Source: Oreohelix idahoensis (taxonomy: Eukaryota > Mollusca > Gastropoda > Stylommatophora > Oreohelicidae). Taken from it: a DNA stretch of 64,000 nucleotides. The notes under the pieces were generated by a model. It was not told the origin of the DNA and did no database searches. It saw only the letters and a list, made by a program, of their open reading frames with translations. The DNA is taken from the NCBI GenBank assembly GCA_024509875.1, contig JAMPIV010018771.1, forward strand, positions 584,501 to 648,500, given 5' to 3'. Made by a program: the position numbers and the translations under genes. Positions 13,316 to 24,901 of this stretch are shown piece after piece (positions within the stretch are counted from its first letter, which is position 1; each line of letters begins with the position of its first letter).

Positions 13316-14449
13316 TCAGGCTGAGGAAAGAAGATTACAGAGAGAGAGTCTGATGAGAGGAAAGAGAAAGCAAAAATGGAACATGAAGAAAAGGTCTTAG
13401 CTTTAGAGTTGGAAAAATTGAAATTGACAAGCATGAGTAATGGTAATGATTCAAACAAGGGTTCATCTTCTGGTAAGGCTAATAATGATACTTTTAAGAT
13501 TAAGTTACCAACATTTAGTCCTTCCAGCGATGACATAATGTTCTATCTGGACAGATTTGAACAAGCATGTACAGCTCATAACATAGACAAAGCAAAATAT
13601 GTTTATCAGTTATCAGGGATACTGACAGGTAAAGCTCTAAGTATATTAAATATGGTGGATGAACCTGACAAGAACAATTATGAGGTTGTCAGGGCCGCTT
13701 TGTTAAAGAAATATCAGCTTAACGAAGACGGCTATCGTCTACAATTTAAAAACATGTTACCTGAAAATGGAGTTGAATTCTCCGAGTTTATTGCAAGAAT
13801 ACGCATTACTTTCTCACGATGGGTTGAACTATCTAAGACGGAAAAAACTTATGAAGGACTTATGGACTTAATACTTAGAGACAAAGTCATGTCGTCTGTC
13901 AATGAGTCTTTCCTTGCTTTCCTTCATGAACGTAAACCTAAAACAATAAAAGAAATGGAAGATTTCTGTTGCCAATACGTAACTGCGCACCCACACATAA
14001 CCATGGGTAACTCTAAGGTGAAAGAAGGTTTACCAGTTGCTTCGGCAGCTCCGTATGGCCAAAACTTTGCTCGTAGATCCCAACAAAATTTTGATAGAAA
14101 GAGTAGCGGTAATTTCTGTCAAAATCATGGAAATCAATTTCATGGTGATTCTTCTTCGAAGAATTGGAGACAACCTGATAGTACTCGTTACTATCACCCT
14201 AATAATTATAAGCATTTCAAAAGAGGATATGGTAATAGAGGTTATTCCTGCCGAAGACCTCAAAACCAAACAAATAGATGTTCGCATCAATGTGAACATG
14301 ATAGTAATCGTGGAAACTGGAATTCGAACCAGTATAACAATTACAATAGAGACAATAATAACTGCAGAGATAATAATAACTCTGATAACTTCAGAGGTAA
14401 TAATAGTCGGGGTAGATCTCAACACAAAAAAGAGATATCAGCAGGCTAA
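13197..14449 (+). pseudogene. Gmr1-like Gypsy element 1: gag
   Basis: This is the structural capsid-like protein of an LTR retrotransposon. After the coiled coil, a frameshift near 13345 leads into the 357-codon ORF at 13376-14449. Visible blocks are FKIKLPTFSPSSDDIMFYLDRFE, RAALLKKYQL, RITFSRWVELSKTEKTYEGL, LLRDKVMSSVNESFLAFLHE and CQYVTAHP. They are shared almost position by position with the gags at 24902-26031 and on the minus strand at 44440-44990. An Asn/Arg-rich basic tail (about residues 230-350) replaces any canonical CCHC zinc knuckle. The ORF stops at 14449, and the downstream protease frame overlaps it from 14037. The start and the 5' LTR are missing. Confidence 0.85.
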
Positions 14450-15515
14450 TGCTGTACAACAGGAAACTGAGGCAGCCTGTAATCATGTTGTTGATAGTAA
14501 AAACTTTGACGCTGTCACTAGTTCTGCTTTTGACTTTGAGAGAGCAAACAAATGCCCCCAATGCAGTACTTTATTCGAACCGGGTACCATAACTACTTTG
14601 AGTTGTGGTCACCCACTTCCCGCTCTTCCTGCTGCTGTTGCGCATGACGGGAGGGGTTCTTTAATTCTACATAAGGGTCTTGTTAATGATACTCCGGTCT
14701 CACTACTTTTCGATTCCGGATGCACCACTATTGGTGTTAGACAATCGCTTGTAGATCCATCTTGTGCTACAGGAAGGGTTATTAAATGTGTCACATTTGG
14801 CGGCACTCTAGAAAAATATCCTACTGCTGTAATTCGCATTGCCACTCCTTTCTTTACTGGAGATGTGCATGCTTGTCTCTTACCTAATCCTATTGCGGAC
14901 CTTATTATTGGTCGTATTCACGGAGTTAGGGAGTGTACCCCACAGCAGATTGCTGCTTGGGAACATAATAACATGCAAGCTACAAATGCAGTAGTTACAA
15001 GAGCACAAGCTCTACAAACACCCGAAACTTCACTGAATAGTGATAATGAAGTTGATAGCCAAGATAGTCACTTAGTGATCACTCGTGACTCTTTCATAAA
15101 ATTGCAAGAAGAAGATCCTTCTTTAAAAAAATTCTTCGTTCTTCCGAAGAAAGGTGATCCGAATCAGGATACAAATAGAAAATCTTGGATTGCAATGAGA
15201 AACGGCGTACTTGTACGTATGGTACAAGATTCGGCTACGTCGGCACATTCGCAAATTCTTGTTCCCAAGAGCATGAGAGTCCAAATATTGCAACATGCTC
15301 ATGACTCGCAATGTGCTGGACATATGGGTTTTGCCCGTACGAAGTCGAGAGTCCTTGCGGCTTTCTTTTGGCCTTTTGTCAATAAGGACATTCGTATTTA
15401 CTGCCGATATGCAAGGTATGTCAGGAGGTCAAATCTAGAGGACCACGACATGCTGCGCCTATCCAGGCTGCTGACATTCCTATTCGGCCGTTTCAGAAAA
15501 TGGCCATAGATATTA
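14450..15515 (+). pseudogene. Gmr1-like Gypsy element 1: protease and integrase N-terminus
   Basis: The frame open to 15509 contains, in order, a C-x2-C-x13-C-G-H motif (14553-14612) and an aspartic protease with the catalytic LLFDSGCTT near 14705. Then follow a LIIGRIHG block and the integrase H2C2 zinc region HAHDSQCAGHMGF...CRYA near 15296-15415, in which the second CxxC has decayed. The frame is lost near 15410. The first integrase catalytic block (MAIDIIGP) sits in another frame at about 15500-15525. The protease would process the polyprotein; the H2C2 region binds retroelement DNA ends. Frameshifts make it non-functional. Confidence 0.85.
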
Positions 15516-17837
15516 TTGGCCCTTTTAAGGTCAAGTCGGCCAGAGGACATCAGTTTATCCTTACAGTGTCGATATGCAGATGCTCTTTGGTTGATATTTT
15601 CTCGCTTGGGGTTCCCCAGAGAAATATTGTCAGACCATGGCACTCAACTCATATCTGACACTATGTCACAGGTAATGTCTACCTTACATATTGAACGATC
15701 TCTCAGTAGTATCTACCATCCTATGTCTAATGGGTTAGTTGAGCGTCTGAATAGAACGCTCAAGACTTTGCTTGGTAAGATAACTGAAGATCATCCTCAA
15801 GATTGGGACAGGGTTTTACCCGCGGCTCTCTTTGCCTATAGAGAAGTCCCTAATGAACACACAGGATTTTCTCCCTTCGAACTTGTCTTTGGCGCGCGTC
15901 CACGCGGCCCTATGTCTTTATTACACGATCTCATCACTGCCGATGATATTAGCGATGAAACTCAATCCTCATATGAGTATGTCATTGCTCTTAGACAAAA
16001 GATCATTGAGGCATGTAAGCTAGCAACTGCTTCATCAGAAATTGCTAAAGAGAAGGCAAGGCAGTTTGCTAACAAGAATAGATGTCTACGACAACTTTGT
16101 CCAGGTGACAAAGCATTCGTCCTACTCCCCAGTAGGGAAAATAGACTTCTTATTGCATGGAAAGGTCCGTATGCAATAGTCTCTCGGATTTCCGATGTTG
16201 ACTATGTGGTCGATATTGATGGAAAGCATAAAACTTTCCACATAAACATGCTTTCGGAATTTCACGAACGTCCGGACTATTTGCTGCCTATTTTCCAGGC
16301 AACGGATGATGCTCCTGCACCTCACGGTCATTATTCATCCCTGTCTGTCATTCAGGATGAGGAAGCTACCTTCTCTGATGTCAACCTTCCCCTTCCAGTG
16401 GTTCCATTACATTCCACGGAATCTTGGAAAAACGTTTCTGTTTCTCCTAATCTTTCTGGTGACGAACATCGACAAGTCTCGTCGATGTTACAAACATTTC
16501 AGGATGTTCTCACTGACATTCCTGGACACACAGATGTCATAGAACATGACATAATTCTTACCGACAATAATCCAATTAGGGTTAGGCCGTATCCTATTCC
16601 TATACACTTTCAGTCGCAAGTGGAAAAGGAATTGGATGAAATGATTCAATTAAATATAATTGAACCATCGACTTCACCATATTCTTCTTCCATGGTTATT
16701 GTCCGGAAGAAGGATAAGAACATACGAATTTGCGTTGATTATCGCAAATTGAATCAGGTCACAAAGTTCGACGCTGAACCGATGCCTTTGTTAGAAGATC
16801 TACTGATTAGACTTTCTAATTCTAGATTCTTTACTAAACTTGACTTGTCTAAAGGTTATTGGCAAGTGCCTTTAGCAGAGCATGCCAAACCTCTTACTGC
16901 TTTTTCTACACCTAGGGGTCTATTTCAATGGAATGTTATGCCTTTTGGTCTCATGAACGCCCCTGCCACTTTCGTTCGCATGATGCGTCGAATTCTGTCA
17001 CATCGTTCGGATGTCATCGCATACTTAGATGACATCTGTCTCTTCAGTGATACCTGGGAAGATCACTATTTAGGGTTATATGACTTACTGTCCACTCTAC
17101 GTGAGAATAATTTGACAGCAAAACCTTCTAAAGCTTTTGTTGGTTTTGGTGAAATCTCTTTCCTGGGTCATCGTGTTGGTCATGGTCTCTTGAAGACAGA
17201 AGACCACAATACTTCCAAAATACTGAACATCTCTGTTCCTAAAACGAAGAAACAAGTTAGGAGTCTCTTAGGTTTAATTCAATTTTATGGGAGATTTATT
17301 CCAAATTTATCTTCGATCATGGCACCTCTATCAACATTGTTGAAGAAAGGTTCGCCTAATCTGGTCCGTTGGTCTGAAGAATGCCAATCTTCACTAGACC
17401 AAATCAAGAATATATTTTCTTCTCCTCCCATCTTAAGATTACCTACTCTTGATAGGACTTTTGTTCTTCGGAGTGATGCTTCATCCACTGGGATTGGAGC
17501 AGCACTGATGCAAGAATATGCAAATACTCTGCATCCTGTTATGTACATTTCTAGAAAACTAAATGCGGCAGAGAGGAACTACTCGGTTTTAGACCGTGAG
17601 TTGTTAGCGATGGTTTGGTCAATTCTAAAGCTACAAAGATTCCTCCTGGGCGCACATTTCATTCTAGAGACTGATCAGAAAGCTCTTACAGCTATTCAGA
17701 CTAAGAATTTGAAGAGTTCGAGATCCACTCGATATGCTATAGCTCTTCAACCTTTTCACTTCACGGTACGAGCTATCCGTGGTGCGGATAATGTGATGGC
17801 TGACATTTTGTCTAGATGCCCACATGACTCCAACTAA
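15516..17837 (+). pseudogene. Gmr1-like Gypsy element 1: integrase core, RT and RNase H in one ORF
   Basis: The 773-codon open frame runs integrase then RT then RNase H. Integrase is partial: about 50 bases around 15570-15590 that should hold the WPEA region are missing. The second Asp (LSDHGTQ, about residue 43) and the Glu (NGLVERLNR, about residue 75) are present. An integrase C-terminal block (GPYAIVSRISDVDYVVDI) follows, with no chromodomain seen. RT starts near residue 350 (NPIRVRPYPIP) and includes RICVDYRKLNQVT, FTKLDLSKGYWQVPL and the catalytic AYLDDICLF. RNase H has RSDASSTGIGA, LDRELLAMVW, LETDQKALTA and ADILSRCP. The order integrase before RT is the reverse of ordinary Ty3/gypsy elements. 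The RT-RNase H half looks intact, but the integrase deletion and upstream lesions mean the element is dead. Confidence 0.93.
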
Positions 17838-19560
17838 TACTTCTGTCCTATATTTTCTATATATTACAGAGTCATAACACACCTATATTTCTACAATAGA
17901 TTAGCACATCTGTACTTACTTTATATGTACACACTATCGTGCTTTGTTGTCATCTTCTTCTGTTCGTTTTTTTAAGATGATAGAGGAGGACTGAGTAGTT
18001 AATATAAGGGCCGTTAGTTTACTAAACAGCCACAATTATTAATAATGTATTGTACCTTATGAAGCATATTAGTTATTAATTAGCATTATATTGCTTGTAC
18101 TTTCTCAGAATGTCATTGTTGAGCTGAGGACTTACCTTACGAGTTCTAGATTGTGTACTTACCCTCGGAATACCAGAGCATATGTCCTGGATCGTCATGT
18201 AGTTTAACTTTACTATGTACTTATGTCATTACATGTCAAAGAATGTACTATCTAAATTTTCCTATCAGATTTGTACATCCATTTTTAAAGACAATATTAG
18301 AGTATGCTGTTTAATGATGATTATAGTAACTTGCATACGTATATTGTGTTTACATGCTAACGTGATGTGTGTTGGTGACACCTCCCCGATGTGAATATTT
18401 TTTGAGACATATTTATTTTTCTGTTGAGGTATATCCTCACCAGACACTCTATAATTAGCTTATTGTTTGGCAATTTAGTTAATTATCAGCGCATAATTCG
18501 TGCGTTTTGAGCCGCTTATCGCTTGCTCTTTGATATTGAAAAAAAAAAATATGTTCCACATTTTTTTTTTATCGGGAGGAGGTGGTGATATGTTGCGTGA
18601 TAAATTCTCGCAACATCGTTTTATTTCAATATCTGTTTTATAACGCAAGGGCAACAACTGCTTGGAATTTATAGTCACTTTTCTCGGTAAGCATTTGTCT
18701 TCTCGCGTTGGTATCGAATGCAGTTAAGTTTGAGCTGTGGTCGTTTTGCGCTGGACTGCGCATGACTTGTCTTGCTTCTTTGTCGATCGGTTTCCGCCCA
18801 CCACTAGTGGGAGTGAGCGATTTGGAATGGCGAAAGAGATGCCTCGTTGAAGAGGGGATCTCCGCTATTTTTGTTCTGTCAGGGATGTGTAGTCCTCTTA
18901 ATGGATATTTCGTTTATTCGAGATAATACCTCTAGTGTTTCCCACATGTCGGGAGGCGTGATATTTCTGTGTATTTCATGAAAGCAAGGTAAATTGACTC
19001 TTTCATTAACTCTATTGATTTTGGGTCGTGAGCGATTTCGATTCATAGCCTGTCTGCGAAAGTCGTCGTCACGAGATGTTTTCCTAGCTCACATGTCGCT
19101 GCATTGTACTGCATCGGTTGATGCAGGTACCAAGGACCATTACTTGCTACTTTGTTAAATGAACTAGGTTTGGAAAACCTTTATTATCTAGAGGATATTT
19201 TTGAGGACATTATTTATACTTCGGCAGACGTGTCTGTCTTGCTGAAGTCAAACTAAGGAGAGTGAACTGATCTCATACATCTGGTTATCTCCTGGCTGTT
19301 ATAGAAAAGGATGGAGTTGTTCACCTGACTACATTTACAGCACTTTGAAATATAACATGCATCTGACTCATCATTGTAATGCTGTCTACCGTTTATTGCT
19401 GTATTGAATGTTGCTGTGATAATGACTGTTTGATGTGCCTACACATTTGCGTAACCATTTTGTCACTGTGGCGTCCACAATAAATAATGAAGTAAAACGT
19501 CAACGGCTGTTTCAAGACTCATTGACTTTATACGTCGTGAGTTTACTGACGTCCTATGTG
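17838..19560 (+). mobile_element. Element 1 3' untranslated region and probable 3' LTR
   Basis: AT-rich non-coding DNA after the pol stop. An AAGGGCCG block at about 18007-18014 resembles the AAGGGCCGG block that precedes the 3' LTR of the minus-strand element, so an LTR probably starts soon after. An AATAAA near 19480 is followed by GACTTTATACGT...GTGAG, which loosely resembles 23587-23665 in the LTR-like region of element 3. With no 5' LTR to compare, the borders cannot be set. Confidence 0.4.
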
Positions 19561-19817
19561 GATTGCCCTGTTATTGTTGCATGAACATTGTTTTGACTGA
19601 ACACATCTACACACTACACAAAACCAGACATGCGGATGCCATCCATCATCATATGGCATCACGCATCAGAGGGCTTACCCTTCATATTTGTGAACTATTT
19701 CGATTTAACATCTTGAACGCATTTCAAATGATTTTCCCGGTGTATCAGCTCACTACCGCACTGTTTTGCACCTTACATTGATCCTCCCGGTGTGTTCAGT
19801 TACCGTTCTACTACCGT

Positions 19818-21394
19818 GCATAGGCGTATCTTGTGGTATTCTAGGTCTGTAATACAATGGGTATGAAAGTCACATTCCTTACAATGCATACAATGGCAGT
19901 GAAGATGTATAAATATTTCTGCAGAGAAGCTAAGCGTGGTAAACTGTATCGGAGTCTCTCAAATCCTGAAAAGAGAACTATTCACGCTTTGGGTTTAAGT
20001 AAACGCTCATTTTATCAATTACTCAAATCTAATGGAATTCTCAGTTCAATCAATACCAGGACGCAAGGAAGAAAGGAAGTAGTAGATAGTTTTGACAGGG
20101 ATGTGATTAGAAGAGATTTTTGTAGAATGTTTAATTCCAAAGAAACTGTGACACCAAGAAAACTGAAAATTCGGCCGAGAACACACAATGACATTGATGT
20201 GTCGAAATCAACATTATGGAGAACTGTTAGAAGCATTGGCTTTACGTTTAGGAAGTACGCTAGTGGAAGAAACGTCATCTGCGAGAAGCCGCACTTAGTA
20301 TCTATGAGAATTAAATATTTACGTTAAGTACGGGAAATGCGTAAAAAAGATTATGATATTGTGTATGTGGATGAAACTTGGATCAATGCTCGCCACACAA
20401 AGGAAAAGGAATGGCAGTTATCAGATGGAACGATTAAAAGATGTGTACCCAGTGGAAAAGGACAACGTCTGATAATGGCACATGCAGGCAGCAGACATAA
20501 TGGGCTAGTAAAAAATGCTGAACTTATTTTCACTTCCAATTATACGGACAACCGGGACTATCATACCGAGATGAACGGTAACATATTTAAAGAGTGGATT
20601 GAAAATACTCTTCTTCCGTTCCTAGACAGACCATCCTGTCTGATAATGGACAACGCATCATACTACAACGCTGTGGCAGAAGAAGACAAAATCCCGACAT
20701 CTTCGAGTACAAAAGATGCTATAAAGATTTGGCTCAAAACGAAGACATTCCATTTAACGAGGGGTTTCTGAAACCTGAATTACTGTCCCTTGTTAGGAAA
20801 TCACAAAAGACCAAGATCTTCCATATAGACAAGTTGATTCAACTTCATGGTCATACGTGTTTGAGACTGCCACCTTATCATTCACATTAAAACCCAATTA
20901 AACTCGTTTCGGCAAAAGTTAAAGGACAGGTGGCAGCTGAAAATAAAACTTTCAAACTATGCAATATGAAAGAACTAACATATGCCGCCCTCTCGCAGAT
21001 AAACAAAGATTATTGGTGTAAATGTGAAGATCATATCTTAAAAGAGGAAAATGACTATAGGAAAAAAGATGGACTGTCGTTTGTTCAGCCGAGAATAGTC
21101 ATCAATATGTTAGACTCGTCTGACTCCGGAATAAGTGTGTAAATACCTTATATGTTTTATATGTTTTCTCCTCCATCTATGTGTATATGTAAACCAATTC
21201 ATTTCCTTTTTATCTCCGCGATTTCACTACTATACTTAACATACACAGTACTTTCACCTCTTCATGCATCCATTCACTTTTTAATATAAAAAGGAACATT
21301 TACAACGAATAGGCGTTATTTTTCTCTCAAAAGACCTCACGTAGTAATCAGTTAACAAACCCCTCTAAAATTCGAATTGTATAGACGCCTATGC
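19818..21394 (+). mobile_element. IS630/Tc1/mariner-type transposon, possibly Sailor (DD82E) group
   Basis: A decayed transposase at 19857-21142 lies between short inverted cores: GCATAGGCG at 19818-19826 and CGCCTATGC at 21386-21394. The core plus neighbouring bases (GGCATAGGCGTCTATAC on the reverse of the right end) suggests longer, diverged terminal inverted repeats. I could not fix the outer border or an unambiguous TA duplication. Confidence 0.6.
19857..21142 (+). pseudogene. Dead DDE transposase with long D-E spacing
   Basis: The transposase would cut and rejoin transposon ends. The N-terminal half (19857-20327) is basic and helix-turn-helix-like (GLSKRSFYQLLKSNG). An in-frame TAA at 20325 separates it from the catalytic half, which has VYVDETWINARHT (first Asp, about 20368) and LIMDNASYYNA (second Asp, codon at 20649). 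A one- or two-base shift near 20738 follows. Next come FNEGFLKPELLSLVRK and LRLPPYHSH, a stop at 20888 and then NPIK at 20891-20902, where families of this type have NPIE; the catalytic Glu is therefore Lys. The second-Asp-to-Glu distance is 82 or 83 residues depending on how the frameshift is resolved. That is far longer than the 34-41 of common Tc1/mariner groups and is like the DD82E (Sailor) group. The C-terminus runs to 21142. Confidence 0.85.
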
Positions 21395-21956
21395 CGAAAA
21401 TACGCAACTTCCTTCATTTACGGTAAATTATTTTCTTTCAGGACAAAATAATTACTTCGTTAAAAAAGATCAAAGGAATTAGCCGTTGCAAGAAAAGCAC
21501 ACCACCTACAACATTTAATTTTATAAAACCTTTGGGACATTGAAAATATAAGACTACATGCAAAAAATCATGTTTATCAGTGCAAGGAATATGGAGATAT
21601 TTGAAGTCAATCGTCGACCGACCTTTTTGAAACGCACTATAGTAATGATTGCTCAGTGCGTTTTGTTGTGTGTTTTCTATACTTTGTCGTTTCAGTGTTA
21701 AGTTCTCATGAGCTCAAGTTCAGTATGATACAGAAAAAGATCATGCCTGTAGGTCAAGCATTGTCAAGTTCATGTTCATACGTATTCCAGACTCTGGAGG
21801 GAACTTAATGCACTTCTGACCAGCCAGATAGAAGTCTGGCTGGCGTAAATAAAAAGATGTCAAAGACCCCGACTTGAGTTTGGAAGTAAGGTAGGGAATA
21901 TGGCGATATTTCTACAGACGAACTTCGCATTACAGGTTTTTTTTTTAAATTTCCTT
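21395..21956. other. No supported gene
   Basis: Unassigned sequence between the dead transposon and a SINE. Only short chance ORFs. Confidence 0.5.
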
Positions 21957-22165
21957 TAGGGATTTACCTTCTTGTGGCGAGAAGGCACAGTTCTATCAAT
22001 AAATAAATAAATATTACACACATCAAGATATGTTTCAAGCACTCGTGAGGAAAAAAAAAGTAGAAAACTGGACAACAGAAAAACAACAGAAATGAGTGGC
22101 GTACCGGAGAATCGAACCCAGGACCTTTCGAAAGGGACCACCGCCTAGAGAAAAGAGTATGTGAA
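21957..22165 (-). mobile_element. tRNA-derived SINE (family B), minus copy
   Basis: Read on the minus strand, it carries GGTCCTGGGTTCGATTC near 22115, a canonical pol III B box. The body that follows shares blocks with the plus copy at 2523-2690 (CTCACGAGTGCTTGAAACATA) and ends in a TATTTATTTATTTATTG tail. An (AT)n tract at 22172-22187 lies beyond its head. Confidence 0.78.
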
Positions 22166-22840
22166 ACCCTTATATATATATATATATCCCTATTCGGAAT
22201 TGATAACATGGTTGACTGAAAGTTGATGTTTGCGACATATTAACTCAAATTACATATCTATATAAAGATATACATATCTCTATATCTTGTTTAATTACCT
22301 TCGTCTGGGGAAGGTCGGGGGTCATTGTCCGTGAGTCTATTATCACCTAGTGACACATAGTCTATTGTCACCTAGTGACACATATTCATCTTGCATCTTG
22401 AGTGGGTTGTAGGATAAAGAGAGAGGAATAGTGCCTCACGGTGAGAGACAGCCATCTTCTTAATGGATAGTCAGGATCCTATTTGGTTCCCCTCTCTTTA
22501 TCTAGCTCGTGTATGGCTCCACGATTACCGCTTGTGTACGGCGGGGGCCACATCCAGGGCAACAGTATTTGCTGACTGGCTAAACTACATGAGTGAAGTA
22601 GGAGCAATCTTACTCAAGGGAATGTCCATCCCTGGTACACAAAGAATGAGACGGTGAGTGAGGCGGAGGAATCTAAAAAGATCAATGGCTTTACAAAGCG
22701 AAACAGCAAAGTGGGTGGGGCACTAGAGGCGTGTCGGACATAGAAAAAGACAACGGCCAACTACCGTGGAAGAGATTGGGGCCTTACCACTTACGTCCTA
22801 AAGAATGTAATTAAGTCATATTTTAATTAAGGGGAGTTAA
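22166..22840. other. No supported gene; short tandem duplication
   Basis: Contains a two-copy repeat of about 28 bases (TCTATTATCACCTAGTGACACATAG and TCTATTGTCACCTAGTGACACATA) at 22336-22386. Otherwise unassigned. The left border of the following LTR-like region may lie here. Confidence 0.5.
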
Positions 22841-24424
22841 GTGTTTAAGACTCGTATGTACGGGTCGGATTTTTATACACACACTTTTTGAACACAGCTC
22901 TTTTGACTAGCTGTTAGTTTGCTTTTTAAAAATAGGATAAAGAAACTGTCGAACGTACTATGAATTAGTTTTGGGGGGGAAAGGCGGATGAATTCTGCTC
23001 ACATCTCAAGCTGCGAGTTTGCGCTTGAATGAATTGGGTACTGAGCTGTTTTAAGCAGCGGATTTTTCGTGACAGTATTTGGCTGGCAGAGCTTGAAAAT
23101 GGACGCTTTACCATTTTTGCTAGTGTGTCCCAGCATATATTCTTTTGGTGAAAAGAATATTTGATAATTGTAGAATGTACTTTATTGAGGATATTATGAG
23201 GCCACGGATTGTACAGGCCATTTATCCATATCCATATTCTGTGATGGATTGTTTTGCAGTTAGATAGTGAGTTGAAGAGAATGTTGTTTTCTCCCAGAGA
23301 ACTTGTTATTCAAAGCCACGGATCTCAATGGCTTGTTAATGCATTGTATTCATATTGAGAATTGGAATGATATTTTTGCTGTACTATTATGAAATGAAAT
23401 ATGTGCTGCTATGTCCTGCAGCCTATCCACCTATTTGCTGATTCATGTTTCCTGGTGGATATTTTGTGCTTAATGCCCATGATTTGCTGTGGTGGTTTAT
23501 GCAACCGTTGTTATGGATTTACTTACATGCTGCTTCATGAGTATGCTGTGAATTGTCTTGCTATGATGTCTTCGTGACCGTCTCGTCAATAAACTGTATA
23601 ACGTTGACAGGTCTTACAACATTTCCTGACTTCTACGTTGCTGTGGTGTGAGTGACTTATCATAGGCACACTTAAAGAACCTATACACATTCGCGTATGT
23701 CATATTTCTGTAGTCACACACCTGTCGGCCATCCGTAAGCCCGACTTATGCTGATCGCCATTTATCAGCGAAAGTAATAATAACATTTATCTTATTGATG
23801 ACCCCAACAGTATCTTCCATCAAATAAACCTTTAACAGAAGTGGTCGCCAGGAATTCGGAGTATAAATAGTCCAGAAATTTACTGTGATGTCAATTCAGC
23901 TGGATTTACAGTGTTGTCAGTACTGACGTTTATGCACAAGTTATTCAAGTCAAGAAGTCAGAATTCCAGTCCTTCTTCTCGTGCGCCAACTTAGGATTTC
24001 AGCACCCGATGTCAGGAATTTCATTCGAAAGCCGCTATCACTTTGGAGTTCCAGTACCGATCGCCATTGGATTTATTCAGACTGTGTGATACCTGATTTA
24101 CATCATTGTTGTTGCTGCGGAGGCTGGGATTATTTTCCTTTTGAAGATAAGTGGATTGTTTGTTTGTAAACTGTACTACTGTTCGGTGTAGCATTGAGCC
24201 TTCCTCAGAGCATAATCTATTTATTCTTTCACGTGTTCTATATTATATGTTTCATGTTTATGTGGGCGGTTGGAGCGGTGACTTATAAAGGTAAAATCCC
24301 AGTTCACACAGCGCCTTCATGAGCGTTCTATAGGGTCGAGATTGTGAGTTTCAATTGAGCGGTAATTCCGGTTCAAGGCTAAAAACGTTGCCGAGATTCG
24401 GACCGTTACTTGTCCCTCACGACA
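22841..24424 (+). mobile_element. Probable 5' LTR of Gypsy element 3
   Basis: Non-coding DNA directly 5' of a Gmr1-like gag. The proposed right end, CCTCACGACA at 24415-24424, is followed by GTAA, as is the LTR end of the minus-strand element. A candidate primer-binding stretch starting TGGCGAAACG lies at 24440. An AATAAA occurs near 23588. The left border is a guess, because no second LTR copy was found on the 3' side. Confidence 0.4.
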
Positions 24425-24901
24425 GTAATTGTTTATGTGTGGCGAAACGTCTCAGTGTTGTTGTCATTACATATTTCTTTGTACCTTAGTTTTTAATTAA
24501 TTTGTTTGTGAGTGTCTTCCTCCTCTTACTATTTTTGATTTATATACAACTTTTTCGTTTATACACTGTATTGTTGCTTGTATTGTCTTACTTTTCGCAG
24601 TGTCATTGCACTCTTTGCAAAATTTTTTCTTTGGTTTCGCTTTCAGATTTAGTTAATTCGCGAACGTGGTCATTTGTGCTTTATATCTTGTCTTTGTCAC
24701 TTTTGTTTGTATTATCTATTTTGTCATGCACTGTCAATATTATAATGCATCATATATATATAGGTAATTAATAACATTATTAGTAGTTAAAAAGGTAATT
24801 GTACAAGTTTTTAAGCAAGGACTTGTCACCCACGAAGTTGGGATAGAGTGAGTGTCTCCTGGATATTTACATTACTTATATATCTTGTAAAATACAGCAT
24901 A

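Noticed and set aside
12790..13536. 248-codon minus-strand ORF
   Set aside because: It is the antisense of the gag coiled-coil repeat plus a C-rich run; the plus strand has clear gag homology.
14037..14440. Ile-rich N-terminal part of the 490-codon frame
   Set aside because: It overlaps the real gag tail in another frame; only the part after about 14440 carries protease and integrase motifs.
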